This document shows, in pieces, positions 9,801 through 18,868 of a DNA stretch of 64,000 nucleotides. Positions within the stretch are counted from its first letter, which is position 1. Each line of letters starts with the position of its first letter. The notes below the pieces were generated by a model. The model was not told the origin of the DNA, did not search any database, and worked only from the letters and a program-made list of their open reading frames with translations. The translations under genes were made by a program, and so were the position numbers. The stretch is from assembly GCA_036245525.1 (NCBI GenBank), contig BTPG01000006.1:76914764-76978763 (forward strand). Reading direction: 5' to 3'. The DNA is from Semisulcospira habei. Lineage: Eukaryota; Mollusca; Gastropoda; Semisulcospiridae.

Positions 9801-12800
9801 CGGGGTAACAGATGTAATGAACAATATATTACCTGCAGAATTTACAGTGGTTTTTTTGCCTATTGATGGAGACCATTCACTTTCAGTTGATTCAGTTAAC
9901 CTATTACATCCCGAGGCTTAGTTTTAAAAAAGAATTGTCCTATGAAGGCTACATTACAGATTAGGAGATAGATCAACCATTTTAGTTCAAGGGTAGCATG
10001 GCGCCTGAGCTATTCTGGCACCACCTTTGAGCTATTATATTGTAATTTATTTCATGCAATAGTGTATCAGGATAAAAAGGGTTACATTTATTTTCACACT
10101 GGATTAGGTGTGTTTAGGTTCATTAGGAACTGTGGACATGATTTGTCTTTTTTTTCCCCCCCAGTGAACAATGTTGGTGTGATGTATGACTACCCACAGA
10201 TGTTTCTTGATGTACCAGAAAAAGTGAGTGCCTTTTCCATCTATTGTGTCATCGTCCCCTCACTTAGCCCCTACCATCTGTAATTGCCTTGACAAAAGCG
10301 CTACCAACAGCCAAAGGGTTAATCTTTTCAACCCATTCAGCCACAGTACACTACAGCAGGAGATGGATTGACCATGATAATATAAGTGTAGTGCCAGATT
10401 AGCTTGGCGCCTGATGGCGCCAAGCTAATCTGGCACTACCTTTGAATTAATAATGGTTGATCCATCTCCTGCAACTGGTACAGAGGTGATGCCTACAAAA
10501 TTTGGGAAATGCAGCCATGGAGTTAAATCGGTTTTGACCTGTCTAGGTGTCGGCTGTATTCTATGCACTGTGATATTTGCTTGGACATAAATGATTTAAA
10601 TTTTTTTTTTAAACTTCGACTTTTTGTCTTTTTTTATCAATTTTTTTGTTTACCTTATCAATGTTTTTTGTTCACAGAAAATCTGGCAGCTCATCTATGT
10701 CAATGTGGCGGCAGCAACTGTGGTAAGTGATTTTTGCCTTTTAAGTTAAAATCATGTTTTGTATTGTGGATTATTAAACTAATAAATTCTCACCACAAAT
10801 TGTGTTGATTAATTTCAATGATTTACTGGCAGTTTATTTCCATGTTGCCATTTAATGACAAGAAACCAATATTGTTTGCAGATGACACGTATGATTTTAC
10901 CAGAAATGGTTAAAAGGTCAGTTGTCATTTATTTCTTTGAGATATATGTGTGTTTGTTTGTGTGTGTGGAGGGGGGTTGGGGGGGGGGGGGGAGGATGTT
11001 CATGTATTGATATACGAGGTTGCTGAATACCTCATACGTATCATGATTTACTGGTGTTTTTTTTTCATTATCAAAATAAGTTGTATTTTACTAGTCAGCT
11101 TTAGGAATACTTTTATTTTCACATCCTGTTTTGTGTTTAAATGTGTTTAGGAAAAAGGGAGCCATTGTGAACATTTCGTCTGGCTCCTGTGCTCAGATTA
11201 CACCACAGATGACGGTCTATGCAGCAACAAAGGTATGCAGTGTACATGTCTTCGTCAGCATTATCGTCATTACGGTCACAATATCCTCCATTTTCATGAT
11301 CGGTTCAACAGGAGTGTATTTTACTATTTATTTCTTCTTTTTTGCTTGCTTTTACTATTTATTCTTGTGTTGTCACATATTTTAACCCTCTTAACCCCAC
11401 GGCCACATTTCCAAACATTTGGAGGCATTGTCTAACGACTACGTACCAGTTTTAGGAGATGGATTGATCATGATAACTCAAGGGTAGTGCCAGATGAGCT
11501 TGGTGCCTTCAGGCGCCAAGCTCATCTGGCACTGCCCTTGAATTATCATGGTCAGTCCATCTCCTGCTGCAGGGTCCTTGGGCTAAATGGGTTCACCTTT
11601 CAGCTGAATGTCACAAATACATTGTGTTTACGAAGGTCTTGTTTACCTTCATTTCTTTTTAATTTCAACAGTCAATTCATCTATGACGTTTCCCGTCATA
11701 TGAGGCAACTAATTGAAATGGGGCCCCCAAGAGGCATGGATAGTCATGCGCCCCTGCAATTGCAGTGGCACATGAGGATCTGTGCCTCTTGTAGATGGTT
11801 GGTATTTATTACAGGAGTTAATCAGCTCTTCTCCTGTCATTGCAGACATATCTGGACTCGAGAGGATTTGTACCTCCCCCACAAATCGTTTAACCCATTC
11901 AGCCCTGATGCACTACAGCAGGAGATGGATCGACCATGATAATTCAAGGGTAGTGCCAGATTAGCTTGGCGCCTGTTGGTGCCAAGCTAATCTGGCGCTG
12001 CCCTTGAATTATCATGGTCGCTCCATCTCCTGCAACTGGTGCTTAGTCATTAGATGACACCTCCAAAATTTGGGAAACACGGCCGTCAGGCTGAATGAGT
12101 TAAACTTACTATGAGATGGTGTCACCTTTTATCTCTCCATTGCAGACTTACCTGGATTATTTCTCCCGAGCGTTGGAGTACGAGTACAAAGATGATGGGA
12201 TCATTGTGCAGTGCTTAATGCCATTCTACGTTGCCACACGCATGACTCGTTACAGTGAGACTCTCTCCAGAACAAGTTACTTCATTCCCTCGGCAGCCAC
12301 GTTTGCTTGCAGCGCAGTTCGAACATTGGGTTATTCGTCACGCACAACTGGATACTTTCCGCATTTGCTTTTGGTGAGACATGATGTGAACTGTGCATTC
12401 TTTAGCATTTTCATGGTCATAGACTTCAGATCTTGTAAATCGTTTGTCAGTAATAGATGCACGTGTGAAAGTAGCAGCTACAAATCATGCATACAAATTA
12501 TTTTGTATTTTCAAATATCAAACATTTTGTTTTGAGTTTGACACTACAGTGGAGTCCGCTTAACACGAATTTCTGGGGACACGGAAAATCACTTCGTGTT
12601 AACCGTATTTCGTGTTAACCAATATGGCCTGAAAATTGATCACGGCCCTCAAGGAGAAAATGTGTAAGACGTGTGCGTGAACGAGTACCAGGTTAAAAGT
12701 GCACATTATCGTACTTTCTATGCATACCTTCAGCTCGCTAGGAAAACACAAGGAAACGTGTACAGCTCGAGTATTTAATGTAAATCCATCAGGTAAAATC

Positions 12801-13734
12801 CATACTAAGTTACAATCCTCAGGTAAAAGCAACACAGGCTGAAGTACAATCCCGCATCGGTAAAAGGGTTGTGTTGGTACACGAATGATACAACATGAAT
12901 ACAGTACAGAAATGCTAGCCAATGAGAAGACAGATTACAACAGCCGAAGGCTATTCAGCCAATCACAGACTAGAGTTCGCTCTGATCTCTCATGTGTACT
13001 TCCACAGCGCGAGAGCGACACGTGAATTGGTTTTCGGTGAATGGAATCTGTGTTCGTGTTAAACAGGTGAATAATAGTGAAATTGCCCTGGTTGGGAACC
13101 GAAACCAGCTTCGTGTAAAGCGAAATTTCGTGTTATCAGTGAAATTTTAATACAGAATAAGAAGGCCGTCGGCCGGGAATGCAAAAACGGTTCGTGTTAA
13201 CCGGAATTTCGTGTAAAGCGAGTTCGTGTTAACTGGACTCCACTGTACTTGCGAAAATAGTGATTTTGTTTCTTGATTACAAGATAAGCATAAAATGTGC
13301 TTGGAAAATGAAAAAAAAGGCTTTCATCATTCCTTCAGGCCCTTCGCAGCTCCTGGACCCCAGTGTGCCTTACCATATTTACACAGTAGCTATACTGACG
13401 CGCAAAAGAAATGTGACATTTTAGTGTTTCCCTTGGTTCTGAAAATGTCACATTTCCGTTGCTCGTCGGTATATCACTTTCAGCCCCAGCAAACAGTATT
13501 TGTGTCCATGCTTTGAATGCCCTTATCACTGTCAGAAGTACTGGATGCAAATTTTAACTCCATTCTGCGTTGCAGAAATGGGGCTCCGATATCTGTCCTG
13601 AGTGGCTATGGAAAAGGGCAGCTACCCGACTGAACGCCGCCTTGAGAGAGCAGGCCAGGAAACGGCTGCATCGGCGCACAATGACAGGCAGCGTCAGCAA
13701 TCAGTCGTTCTCTTCTGACAATGATAAATCATAA
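6669..13734 (+). CDS. HSDL1: HSDL1-type short-chain dehydrogenase, whole gene (9 exons)
   Basis: Nine exons join in phase into 350 codons plus the stop: 6669-6879, 7830-7952, 9490-9600, 10165-10223, 10678-10722, 10882-10916, 11151-11232, 12146-12373 and 13576-13734. The product has an N-terminal helix-rich segment starting MAAEDSFELLFRQI. A Rossmann nucleotide-binding motif follows (VTGGSDGIGKAYA), then NNVG, the catalytic Ser region ISSGS, and YAATK matching the SDR YxxxK pair. The RTTGY and CPEWLWK blocks near the C-terminus are typical of HSDL1. Human HSDL1 is about 330 residues, so the length fits. Vertebrate HSDL1 is regarded as inactive because Phe replaces the catalytic Tyr; here Tyr is present. 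HSD17B12 is a less likely alternative. The start codon sits in CAAAATGGC. Confidence 0.93.
7523..7760. mobile_element. TTAA-bounded MITE, family D (HSDL1 intron 1)
   Basis: Starts TTAACCCCTTCATTGCTGAG. Its palindromic core at 7563-7633 has CCTCATGAGCCCC / GGGGCTCATGAGG. The right body (TTGACTTTTGGACACTGAAT, AAAGATTTCAG) matches 17423-17636. The right terminus is degraded, so the end is approximate. Confidence 0.65.
7830..7952 (+). CDS. HSDL1: HSDL1 exon 2 (NAD(P)-binding motif)
   Basis: Begins after TTTTCAG. It encodes VVTGGSDGIGKAYASELARR, the TGxxxGIG dinucleotide-binding loop of classical SDR enzymes. It ends at ATTG|GTGAGA. Confidence 0.95.
8193..8269 (+). repeat. G-rich low-complexity tract (HSDL1 intron 2)
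   Basis: Long G runs broken by T and A on the sense strand of HSDL1. The tract is a candidate G-quadruplex in the pre-mRNA. Confidence 0.85.
8439..8645. mobile_element. TTAA-bounded MITE, family B copy 1
   Basis: Runs from TTAACCCACTATAGTCTGAGG to AAAAGGGTTAA. The palindromic core is at 8524-8594. The body contains GGCTATACATTACACATTAG, matching (often inverted) 16069-16287, 41957-42174 and 59646-59910. Confidence 0.8.
8837..9058. mobile_element. TTAA-bounded MITE, family A copy 2
   Basis: A 222-bp element from TTAACCCTTATCATTCGG to ATATGGGTTAA with core 8889-8960. It is the inverted equivalent of 1319-1540. Its right TTAA is also the left TTAA of the next foldback. Confidence 0.85.
9055..9125. 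mobile_element. Short TTAA-bounded foldback
   Basis: A 71-bp element whose ends are TTAAACCCCC and GGGGGTTAA. The interior arms contain CACTGGTAGTG / CACTGGTGACTG around a central TTAA. It shares a TTAA with the family A copy to its left. Confidence 0.7.
9160..9255. mobile_element. Short TTAA-bounded foldback
   Basis: Runs from TTAACCTGTTGGCTGTTGG to CCAACAGCCAAAGGGTTAA, with complementary arms of about 20 bp. The right half (CCAACAGCCAAA.GGGTTAA) recurs at about 10295-10322 and 28055-28074. It shares its right TTAA with the family C copy that follows. Confidence 0.7.
9252..9465. mobile_element. TTAA-bounded MITE, family C copy 1
   Basis: A 214-bp element from TTAACTCGTTCAACCCC to GAATGAGTTAA, with a long palindrome at 9339-9420 (GATTAG/CTAATC arm variant). 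The body contains AACGACTTTGCACCAGTTGC, typical of this family. Confidence 0.85.
9490..9600 (+). CDS. HSDL1: HSDL1 exon 3
   Basis: Begins after TTTTGCAG. It encodes VEEFHVIVEYIIVDFGSEEG through KEIGIL, the Rossmann beta-strand/helix region preceding NNVG. The VDFG segment corresponds to the conserved Asp-containing turn that follows the strand. It ends in phase 1 at TTAG|GTATGA. Confidence 0.93.
9897..10085. mobile_element. Decayed family B MITE
   Basis: Left end TTAACCTATTACATCC. The right end GGGTTACA has lost its TTAA. The core (9981-10034) has lost most of one arm. It lies in HSDL1 intron 3. Confidence 0.7.
10165..10223 (+). CDS. HSDL1: HSDL1 exon 4 (NNVG motif)
   Basis: Encodes VNNVGVMYDYPQMFLDVPEK. 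NNVG is the HSDL1/HSD17B12 form of the SDR NNAG motif that stabilises the central beta-sheet. It ends in phase 0 at AAA|GTGAGT. Confidence 0.94.
10319..10526. mobile_element. TTAA-bounded MITE, family C copy 2
   Basis: From TTAATCTTTTCAACCC to CATGGAGTTAA with palindrome 10373-10455 (GATTAG/CTAATC variant). It lies in HSDL1 intron 4. The bases left of it match the right half of the short foldback family (CTACCAACAGCCAAAGGG). Confidence 0.8.
10678..10722 (+). CDS. HSDL1: HSDL1 exon 5
   Basis: A 45-nt phase-0 exon between TTCACAG and GTAAGT. It encodes KIWQLIYVNVAAATV, matching the conserved 'W.iinVN.aa' SDR helix. Confidence 0.9.
10882..10916 (+). CDS. HSDL1: HSDL1 exon 6
   Basis: A 35-nt exon between TTTGCAG and GTCAGT. 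It encodes MTRMILPEMVK plus two bases of an Arg codon. It is short, but required to keep frame between exons 5 and 7. Confidence 0.88.
11151..11232 (+). CDS. HSDL1: HSDL1 exon 7 (active-site Ser and Tyr/Lys)
   Basis: Encodes KKGAIVNISSGSCAQ, then TPQMTVYAATK. ISSGS holds the SDR catalytic Ser, and Y-A-A-T-K has the YxxxK spacing of active SDRs. It ends at AAG|GTATGC. Confidence 0.95.
11391..11594. mobile_element. TTAA-bounded MITE, family C copy 3
   Basis: Left end TTAACCCCACGGCCAC; right end GGGTTCA with the final TTAA mutated. The palindrome at 11469-11550 carries the GATGAG/CTCATC arm variant, with both arms changed relative to copies 1 and 2. Confidence 0.8.
11728..11794. repeat. Family D palindromic core
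   Basis: AAGAGGCATGGATAGTCATG pairs with CATGAGGATCTGTGCCTCTT around CCCCTGCAATTGCAG. The arms have decayed, and outer boundaries were not resolved. Confidence 0.7.
11890..12103. mobile_element. TTAA-bounded MITE, family C copy 4
   Basis: A 214-bp element from TTAACCCATTCAGCCCTG to GAATGAGTTAA with palindrome 11934-12019 (GATTAG/CTAATC variant). Its right end is 42 bp from the exon 8 acceptor of HSDL1. Confidence 0.85.
12146..12373 (+). CDS. HSDL1: HSDL1 exon 8
   Basis: A 76-codon phase-0 exon after CATTGCAG. It encodes TYLDYFSRALEYEYK, then MPFYVATRMTRYSE, then YSSRTTGYFPH. 'F.RAL.YEY' and 'P.YVAT.MT' are conserved in HSDL1/HSD17B12 proteins and form the substrate-side helices. It ends at TTG|GTGAGA. 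Confidence 0.95.
12547..13245. mobile_element. Non-autonomous pogo/Tigger-like DNA transposon
   Basis: Terminal inverted repeats CAGTGGAGTCC(G)..TTAACACGA and its complement TCGTGTTAACTGGACTCCACTG are flanked by TA on both sides (12545-12546, 13246-13247). That is the TA duplication and CAGT end expected of pogo-type mariners. Subterminal TTCGTGTTAAC repeats occur at both ends. The interior of about 650 bp encodes no transposase. It lies in HSDL1 intron 8. Superfamily assignment is inferred from the ends only. Confidence 0.75.
13576..13734 (+). CDS. HSDL1: HSDL1 exon 9 (C-terminus)
   Basis: Begins after GCGTTGCAG. It encodes KWGSDICPEWLWKRAATRLN and a basic, Ser-rich tail ending NDKS, with TAA at 13732-13734. 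The PEWLW block is shared with vertebrate HSDL1; the tail is less conserved. Confidence 0.93.
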   Translation, partial: KWGSDICPEWLWKRAATRLNAALREQARKRLHRRTMTGSVSNQSFSSDNDKS

Positions 13735-13810
13735 AGGGCCTAATTAGACAGCCAAGGACATGTGCATAGTTGGCCTCTTTGCTGCCAAGAAAGATTGAAC
13801 AACACCCAGC

Positions 13811-13987
13811 TGCAAGAGGTATAGATCCTTATGAGCCCCTGCAGTTGCGGGGGCTCATGAGGATCTATACCTCTTGCTGAAACCATTTTTGTAGGGATTC
13901 ATGTTCCTTTGACGGCTGGATTTTTGACGTTAGATTTACAAAGAGTTCCAAAATGCAATCTGCGTCCACCGGCAGTGAAGGGGTTAA
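13811..13987. mobile_element. Family D MITE, core and right half
   Basis: The core 13811-13878 pairs AAGAGGTATAGATCC with GGATCTATACCTCTT around CCCCTGCAGTTGCGGGGG. The right end is GTGAAGGGGTTAA. The left end near 13770 is not clear. Confidence 0.7.
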
Positions 13988-14680
13988 CCCTACTGGGAGA
14001 CGGGTCGACCATGATAGCTCAAGGTTAGTGCCAGGTTAGCTTTGCTCCTAGATAAAAAGCTGTACACACTACCACGCTTGTTAATTCCAGATTTTTTTGC
14101 CACACCGTCACGGGTTGAATGCCTAGCGACCCTTTTGTCCGTGGAGCCCGGGTCTAAATGTGGTTTCAGCAGGAAGCATAGATCTTCTTGAACCCATGCT
14201 GCCTGCAGGAGCTCATGAGAATCTATGACTTTTGCAGGGTGTGAAGGCATCGGCCGCGTGAGTGATAGATTGTTCCAAGTGCTGTGTGGGACATTAACTT
14301 GGGTGAAAGTTGGCAGATGGAAAAACAAATCTGTAAATTCACAATCGCAGGTACAGAAATATTCATATATTTATCCCTTCACCGCTGAAAAGTAATAAAC
14401 ATGATTCAGCTACAAGAGGCATAGGTCCTCATGGGTCCCTGCAGTTGTGGGGGAATAAGGATCTACTGGTATGCCTCTTCTATTGTATCTTTGTTCCTTT
14501 GATGGCTGGGGCTCAAGTGCACTGAATGACGTTGAATTAGTGGTAACAAAGGTCTTAGAATCGCAAACAACATCCATTGCAATGAACAGTTTTTAAAAAT
14601 AAAACGATGCGCTCACGGTGATTGTACAAAGCTGTTGCATTTCTTCCCAGTCATTATTACGTGTTCGACTCAAGATCAGA

Positions 14681-14874
14681 TCAACCCGTTTAGCCCTAAG
14701 GTCCCATTTCTCAACGACTATGTACCTGTTGTAGGAGATGGACTGACCATGATAATTCAAAGGTAGTGCCAGATGAGCTTGGCGCCTTCAGGCGCCAAGC
14801 TTATCTGGCACTACCCTTGAATTATCATAATCAATCCATCTCCTGCTGCAGGGTCCTGGGGCTAAAAGGGTTAA
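14681..14874. mobile_element. Family C MITE copy 5
   Basis: Left end TCAACCCGTTTAGCCC (first TTAA mutated); right end AAAAGGGTTAA. The palindrome at 14748-14829 has GATGAG on the left and CTTATC on the right, leaving one G:T-type mismatch. Confidence 0.8.
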
Positions 14875-16068
14875 TTAGGACAACTGACTGTGACAGTGCC
14901 CCACAATGACTGTTAGATTCAATCACCAGCAGCTGTCTGTTTGGCATCACTGCCATCTGTGCTTCTGTAATAACTTTTACCTCAGCTCTGACGATGTGTG
15001 TGACAATGGTTGAACAGCAAGTTAAAAATGGTTGAGTTGACCCCTATTTTGCTTGTGTTGAGTGCTAAGTTCCTAGAATAGACACAAACTGATATAATCA
15101 CACAATTAGGAACGAAATAATGACCATGGCCACTCATTAGGTGCCAGCATAACTCATTTGTAATACATCTGGTCAGTATTTGTTAAACAGTTTCTTGCAA
15201 TGTTGAGACTGCTGCAGGAGCACACAGAATGCTGCAAAAGTGACTAGGAAATGCAAAACCATGGCCTGTATCTCAGTACATGATTTGACCAATTGCCAAC
15301 TTTCTCTCATGCATTATCACTGTACTCTATGTGGTTTATACATTTTTAACCAATGTCTATATCACATAGCTTTTATTTCTGTTACATATTATATATATGT
15401 CTTTGATCCTCATCTGTGTGCAGAAGCTCCTGTATATGCAGGATTTTTGCGGCTGCTTTGTAAACTATTTTGTTTTTGTTTTGCTGCTCAGATGCCAGTT
15501 GCCTTGTGTTTTACTTCAAAGAGGGCTTTCAGTTTACAGGCTTTTATGAGATTTTCTAGAATTGTAGAAAATGTAGATAAATAGCTTGTGTGTGTGTGTG
15601 CGACACCGACAGGCAACTTTATCAGAATTATGTGTAACGTGGATAAATATGGTTGTTTTTAAATGCTCTTGAACTTATATTGGCTGATCTTGGGTGTTAT
15701 TTATGTCTGTCTTTGCATGAAAGTGTGGGTTTTCAGGATCAGCAGAGGTTTGTCACATTCTTGTCACACAATTCATAATGAACTGCATGGAACTGAAAGG
15801 AAAACTGTTGGTACAATTGTTTTGTTATTGATTTGTTGTTTTTTCCTTTTGGTTTGTTTGTTGGAGGGGCTGTAACTGCAACTAAATGAAATTAGATTGT
15901 AACCTTTGCAAATGAAGGACTGAACGTGTGATTTGGCAAGATTTTATAAATTGTATACATGTAGATGTGTTTTGAAGTGAGGGATTTAATTCCTTAAGAA
16001 TGCCTCACATCAGCTGGCAACGCTATACGACACTTCTGCCACTATTGTTGTGGGGTTCCTTTAGTGCG

Positions 16069-16287
16069 TTAACCCTTTTCATCCTGATACACCCATTGCT
16101 TGACATAAATAAATTTGACTATCATAGTTCAAGAGTGGTGCCAGAACAGCTTGGCGCCTGAGGCACCAAGCTATTCTGGCACCAACCTTGAAATAAAACG
16201 GTTGATTTATCTCCTAATTTGTAATGTAGCCTTCATAGGACAATAAGCGATTTAGAAAAAAATCAGCCTCAGGATGTAATGGGTTAA
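16069..16287. mobile_element. Family B MITE copy 2
   Basis: A 219-bp element from TTAACCCTTTTCATCCTGA to GTAATGGGTTAA with core 16124-16195. Its right half (AATTTGTAATGTAGCC, CAGCCTCAGGATGTAATGGG) matches 42085-42174. Confidence 0.85.
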
Positions 16288-16411
16288 TTCCACCGGTTTG
16301 TGTCCAGCTACATTTTGCAGTATGTAACCTGTGAGGTTGTTTGTGATCTCAGATCTTACGGCTTAGATTTTGGTTCACTGTGGCTTACTTTTGGTCATTG
16401 TTGTACAACAT

Positions 16412-16589
16412 ACATACCAAGGGGAATTACTCGGCGCTGGACAGACAGTTAGATCCCCTGCCCCCACCAATCAGGCACCTAATCGCCAGCGATTGGGTGC
16501 CTTATAGGCGGGGACAGGGGATCTAGCTGTTTTGTCTGTCCAGCGCTGAGTAATTGTCTGTCCAGCGCTGAGTAATTCCCCTTGGTATG
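16412..16589. repeat. Large foldback, family F copy 1
   Basis: Arms of about 75 bp include ACCAAGGGGAATTACTC and CAGCGCTGGACAGAC-type sequence. The right arm contains a tandem duplication of about 22 bp ending CCAGCGCTGAGTAAT. A related but truncated copy lies at 29762-29935. Confidence 0.8.
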
Positions 16590-17422
16590 TGTACAGTTCT
16601 ATCAGCGCTAACCTCGCCTATCTGGTTTGTGAGTGTTGTACAATAGAACCGTTTTGAGCAGCCATTTCATTTTCATTTGCAAGGAAAAATGGTCTAAAAA
16701 AACAAGTGCTCTCTCAAGAGTCGTTTTGAAGTTTTGACATCCTACAAGACAATTATTATTAGGTGACTTTAGCAACCTAAAAGATGGTCTTTCATGACAG
16801 GTGACCTCTTACAGGGGTGGTCACACAAACAGGTTCTGCTGTAAATACAAAACATAATGTTAATGATGTGAACGTGGTAATTGACATATATGTAGTGTGA
16901 TATACATAAGGACAGAATCAGGTGTCGGTTTCTATGAGGGTTAGATTTCCACTTCTAATCATGTACATTGAATTTTTGTATGAAGCACTGACTGAAATGC
17001 TTGAAAATAATGTACCTGTGAGCAAATAAGTGTGACTCAGTTTTTTTCTAATTTAATATGAGTGAGTAATCTTATGATTAATTTTTTTATATTCAGTGTT
17101 TTCAAAAGAAAATGAGAAAGACCTGTAAGAATGGAACGAACATTCTTTACAATGGCAGTTGCATTGTACACCAAGACAAAATATTGGGTCAGCCCTCTTA
17201 TGCATGCTGCCACCAGTACTGTTTACAGTACCGGTGGCAATATAACAAGGGGGGCTGTTTAAGAAGAATGCAAAACACGGTTTGAAAAGCTGCAAACAGA
17301 CTTTGTTCCATTCTGATACATACCATAAGCATTCCCTGGCTTTGTGTTTTGGTCAGTATTTACCGGTAAGCAATATTTGTTCACATGTGTGCACAGGCTG
17401 GCTGGCGTGCATGCAGCATTCA

Positions 17423-17636
17423 TTAACCCCTTCCCTGCCAAGAAAAACTGAACACCACCCAACTGCAAGGGGTATAGATCCTCATGAGCCCCCGCAACTG
17501 CGGGGGTTCATGAGGATCTATGCCTCTTGCAGACATCACGGTGAATCCATATTCCTCGGACAGTTGGGTCTCTTTGGCTTTGAATTAATAAAGATTTCAG
17601 AAATACGGTTTGCATCCACTGGCAATGAAAGGGTTA
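17423..17636. mobile_element. TTAA-bounded MITE, family D
   Basis: A 214-bp element from TTAACCCCTTCCCTGCC to AATGAAAGGGTTAA. The core 17464-17532 has TCATGAGCCCCCGCA / TGCGGGGGTTCATGA arms. It is the best complete family D copy. Confidence 0.88.
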
Positions 17637-17662
17637 AGACCAGTCAAAACTGTGCGTTCATA

Positions 17663-17876
17663 TTAACCCATTCAGCCCTGACGCACTACAGCAGGAGATG
17701 GGTCGACCATGATAATTCAAGGGTAGTGCCAGATTAGCTTGGCGCCTGTCGGCGCCACGCTAATCTGGCACTGCCCTTGAATTATCATGGTCGACCCATC
17801 TCCTGCAACAGGTGCATAGTCGTTAGATGGCGCCTCCAAAATTTGGGAAATATGTGCGCCGGGCTGAATGAGTTAA
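17663..17876. mobile_element. TTAA-bounded MITE, family C copy 6 (longest palindrome)
   Basis: A 214-bp element from TTAACCCATTCAGCCCTG to GAATGAGTTAA. The palindrome spans 17691-17806, with arms of about 56 bp beginning GCAGGAGATGGGTCGACCAT and only a couple of mismatches. It lies 26 bp from the family D copy. Confidence 0.9.
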
Positions 17877-18417
17877 AGCACGATGAAATGAGGCCAGGAA
17901 AAAAAAAGTTCAAAATAAAATACTGTGCACATTTTTTAAATTTTTTTATTTGGGGGAGCTTTTTCTACAAGGTTCAAGCATGAACATTTTGTTTTGATAT
18001 TAAACTGGATGACAAATTAATTTGACTTGGTCTTTTTTTTTCCTTGTGTGTTTCAGTTTGAGTTTTCCCTTTTTGGCAGAGCTGTCTAAAAGCCACAACT
18101 CTTTGACATTCAGCTGAACTTTCATAGCAGTTACTTCAGAAAAAGAGGCTGAAAATATGTTACAGCAAACTTCACTAAAACAAGCTGGTGTACAATAAAA
18201 GATGTAGCAATTCACCATTTTAAATGTCCCAACAACATGTATTGTGTGTTTGTAAATTACAAACTTCAAATATATATTTTGTACATGTAATACATGTAAT
18301 AAGAAGAAAAATTGGTGATTTGTTATGCTCAAAGTTTACTGTAAGCGTTTTCAGCTTTTTTTTTTCTAAAGCATATGCATAAATTGTTCCTCTTTGTCCT
18401 TAGTAATGAGGGAATCA

Positions 18418-18819
18418 TTAACCCATATAAGCCTAGCGTCCTCATAGGAGGACACTGTTGTTTTTGGCAATCTGTTCTAAAACCAATGAATGAAGAAGAC
18501 AAATCTCTACACAGAAGTTAATGGGAAATATCCTTCAAATATAAATGAGCATCTAGAGTTATCTGTTTTAAAAGGAATTTCCAGGGCACCGCCATTTATG
18601 CAGATTTCTTGAGGTCGCAGAGGGCAAAATAGATTGTTAAAGAAAGTAAGTGAAAATCTTTTTTTCCTATAAACATTTTTAATAACACTACTGAATGAAA
18701 GCTGAAGCTAAAAACTTTCCCTTAAATGTGTTTTGAACAATTTTATAAGTAATGATTACTTTGAGCACTACGTTGTGTTGAAGTAGTGTTTCATATGGGG
18801 ATCTAGGCATGAATGGGTA
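18418..18819. mobile_element. Possible TTAA element upstream of the piggyBac remnant
   Basis: Left end TTAACCCATATAAGCCTAG. A degraded complement (CTAGGCATGAATGGGT) lies near 18803-18818, where the closing TTAA would be GTACA. A hairpin GTCCTC-ATAG-GAGGAC lies just inside the left end. It could instead be the 5' terminal region of the adjacent piggyBac remnant. Confidence 0.4.
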
Positions 18820-18868
18820 CAGGTTTTGCACATTCTCTCAATGTGTGTTTTCTTGCGTTATTCCAGAC

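Larger units (their letters stand above)
13735..18417. other. Intergenic region after HSDL1
   Basis: No convincing coding exons. It probably includes the HSDL1 3' UTR, but no polyadenylation site could be fixed. It is filled with dispersed elements: family D (core 13811-13878, ends at TTAA 13984-13987; decayed cores at 14171-14238 and 14413-14480), family C, B, F and D copies listed separately. Sequence from 14880 to 16060 and from 16600 to 17400 shows nothing recognisable. Confidence 0.5.

Noticed and set aside
6669..13734. Assignment of the SDR gene to HSD17B12
   Set aside because: The MAAxDSF-type N-terminus, CPEWLW block and lack of a C-terminal KKXX-type signal favour HSDL1, although the two families are close.
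8439..17876. CRISPR array or bacterial terminators
   Set aside because: The repeated hairpins are irregularly spaced, in introns of animal genes, and bounded by TTAA; no cas-like genes.
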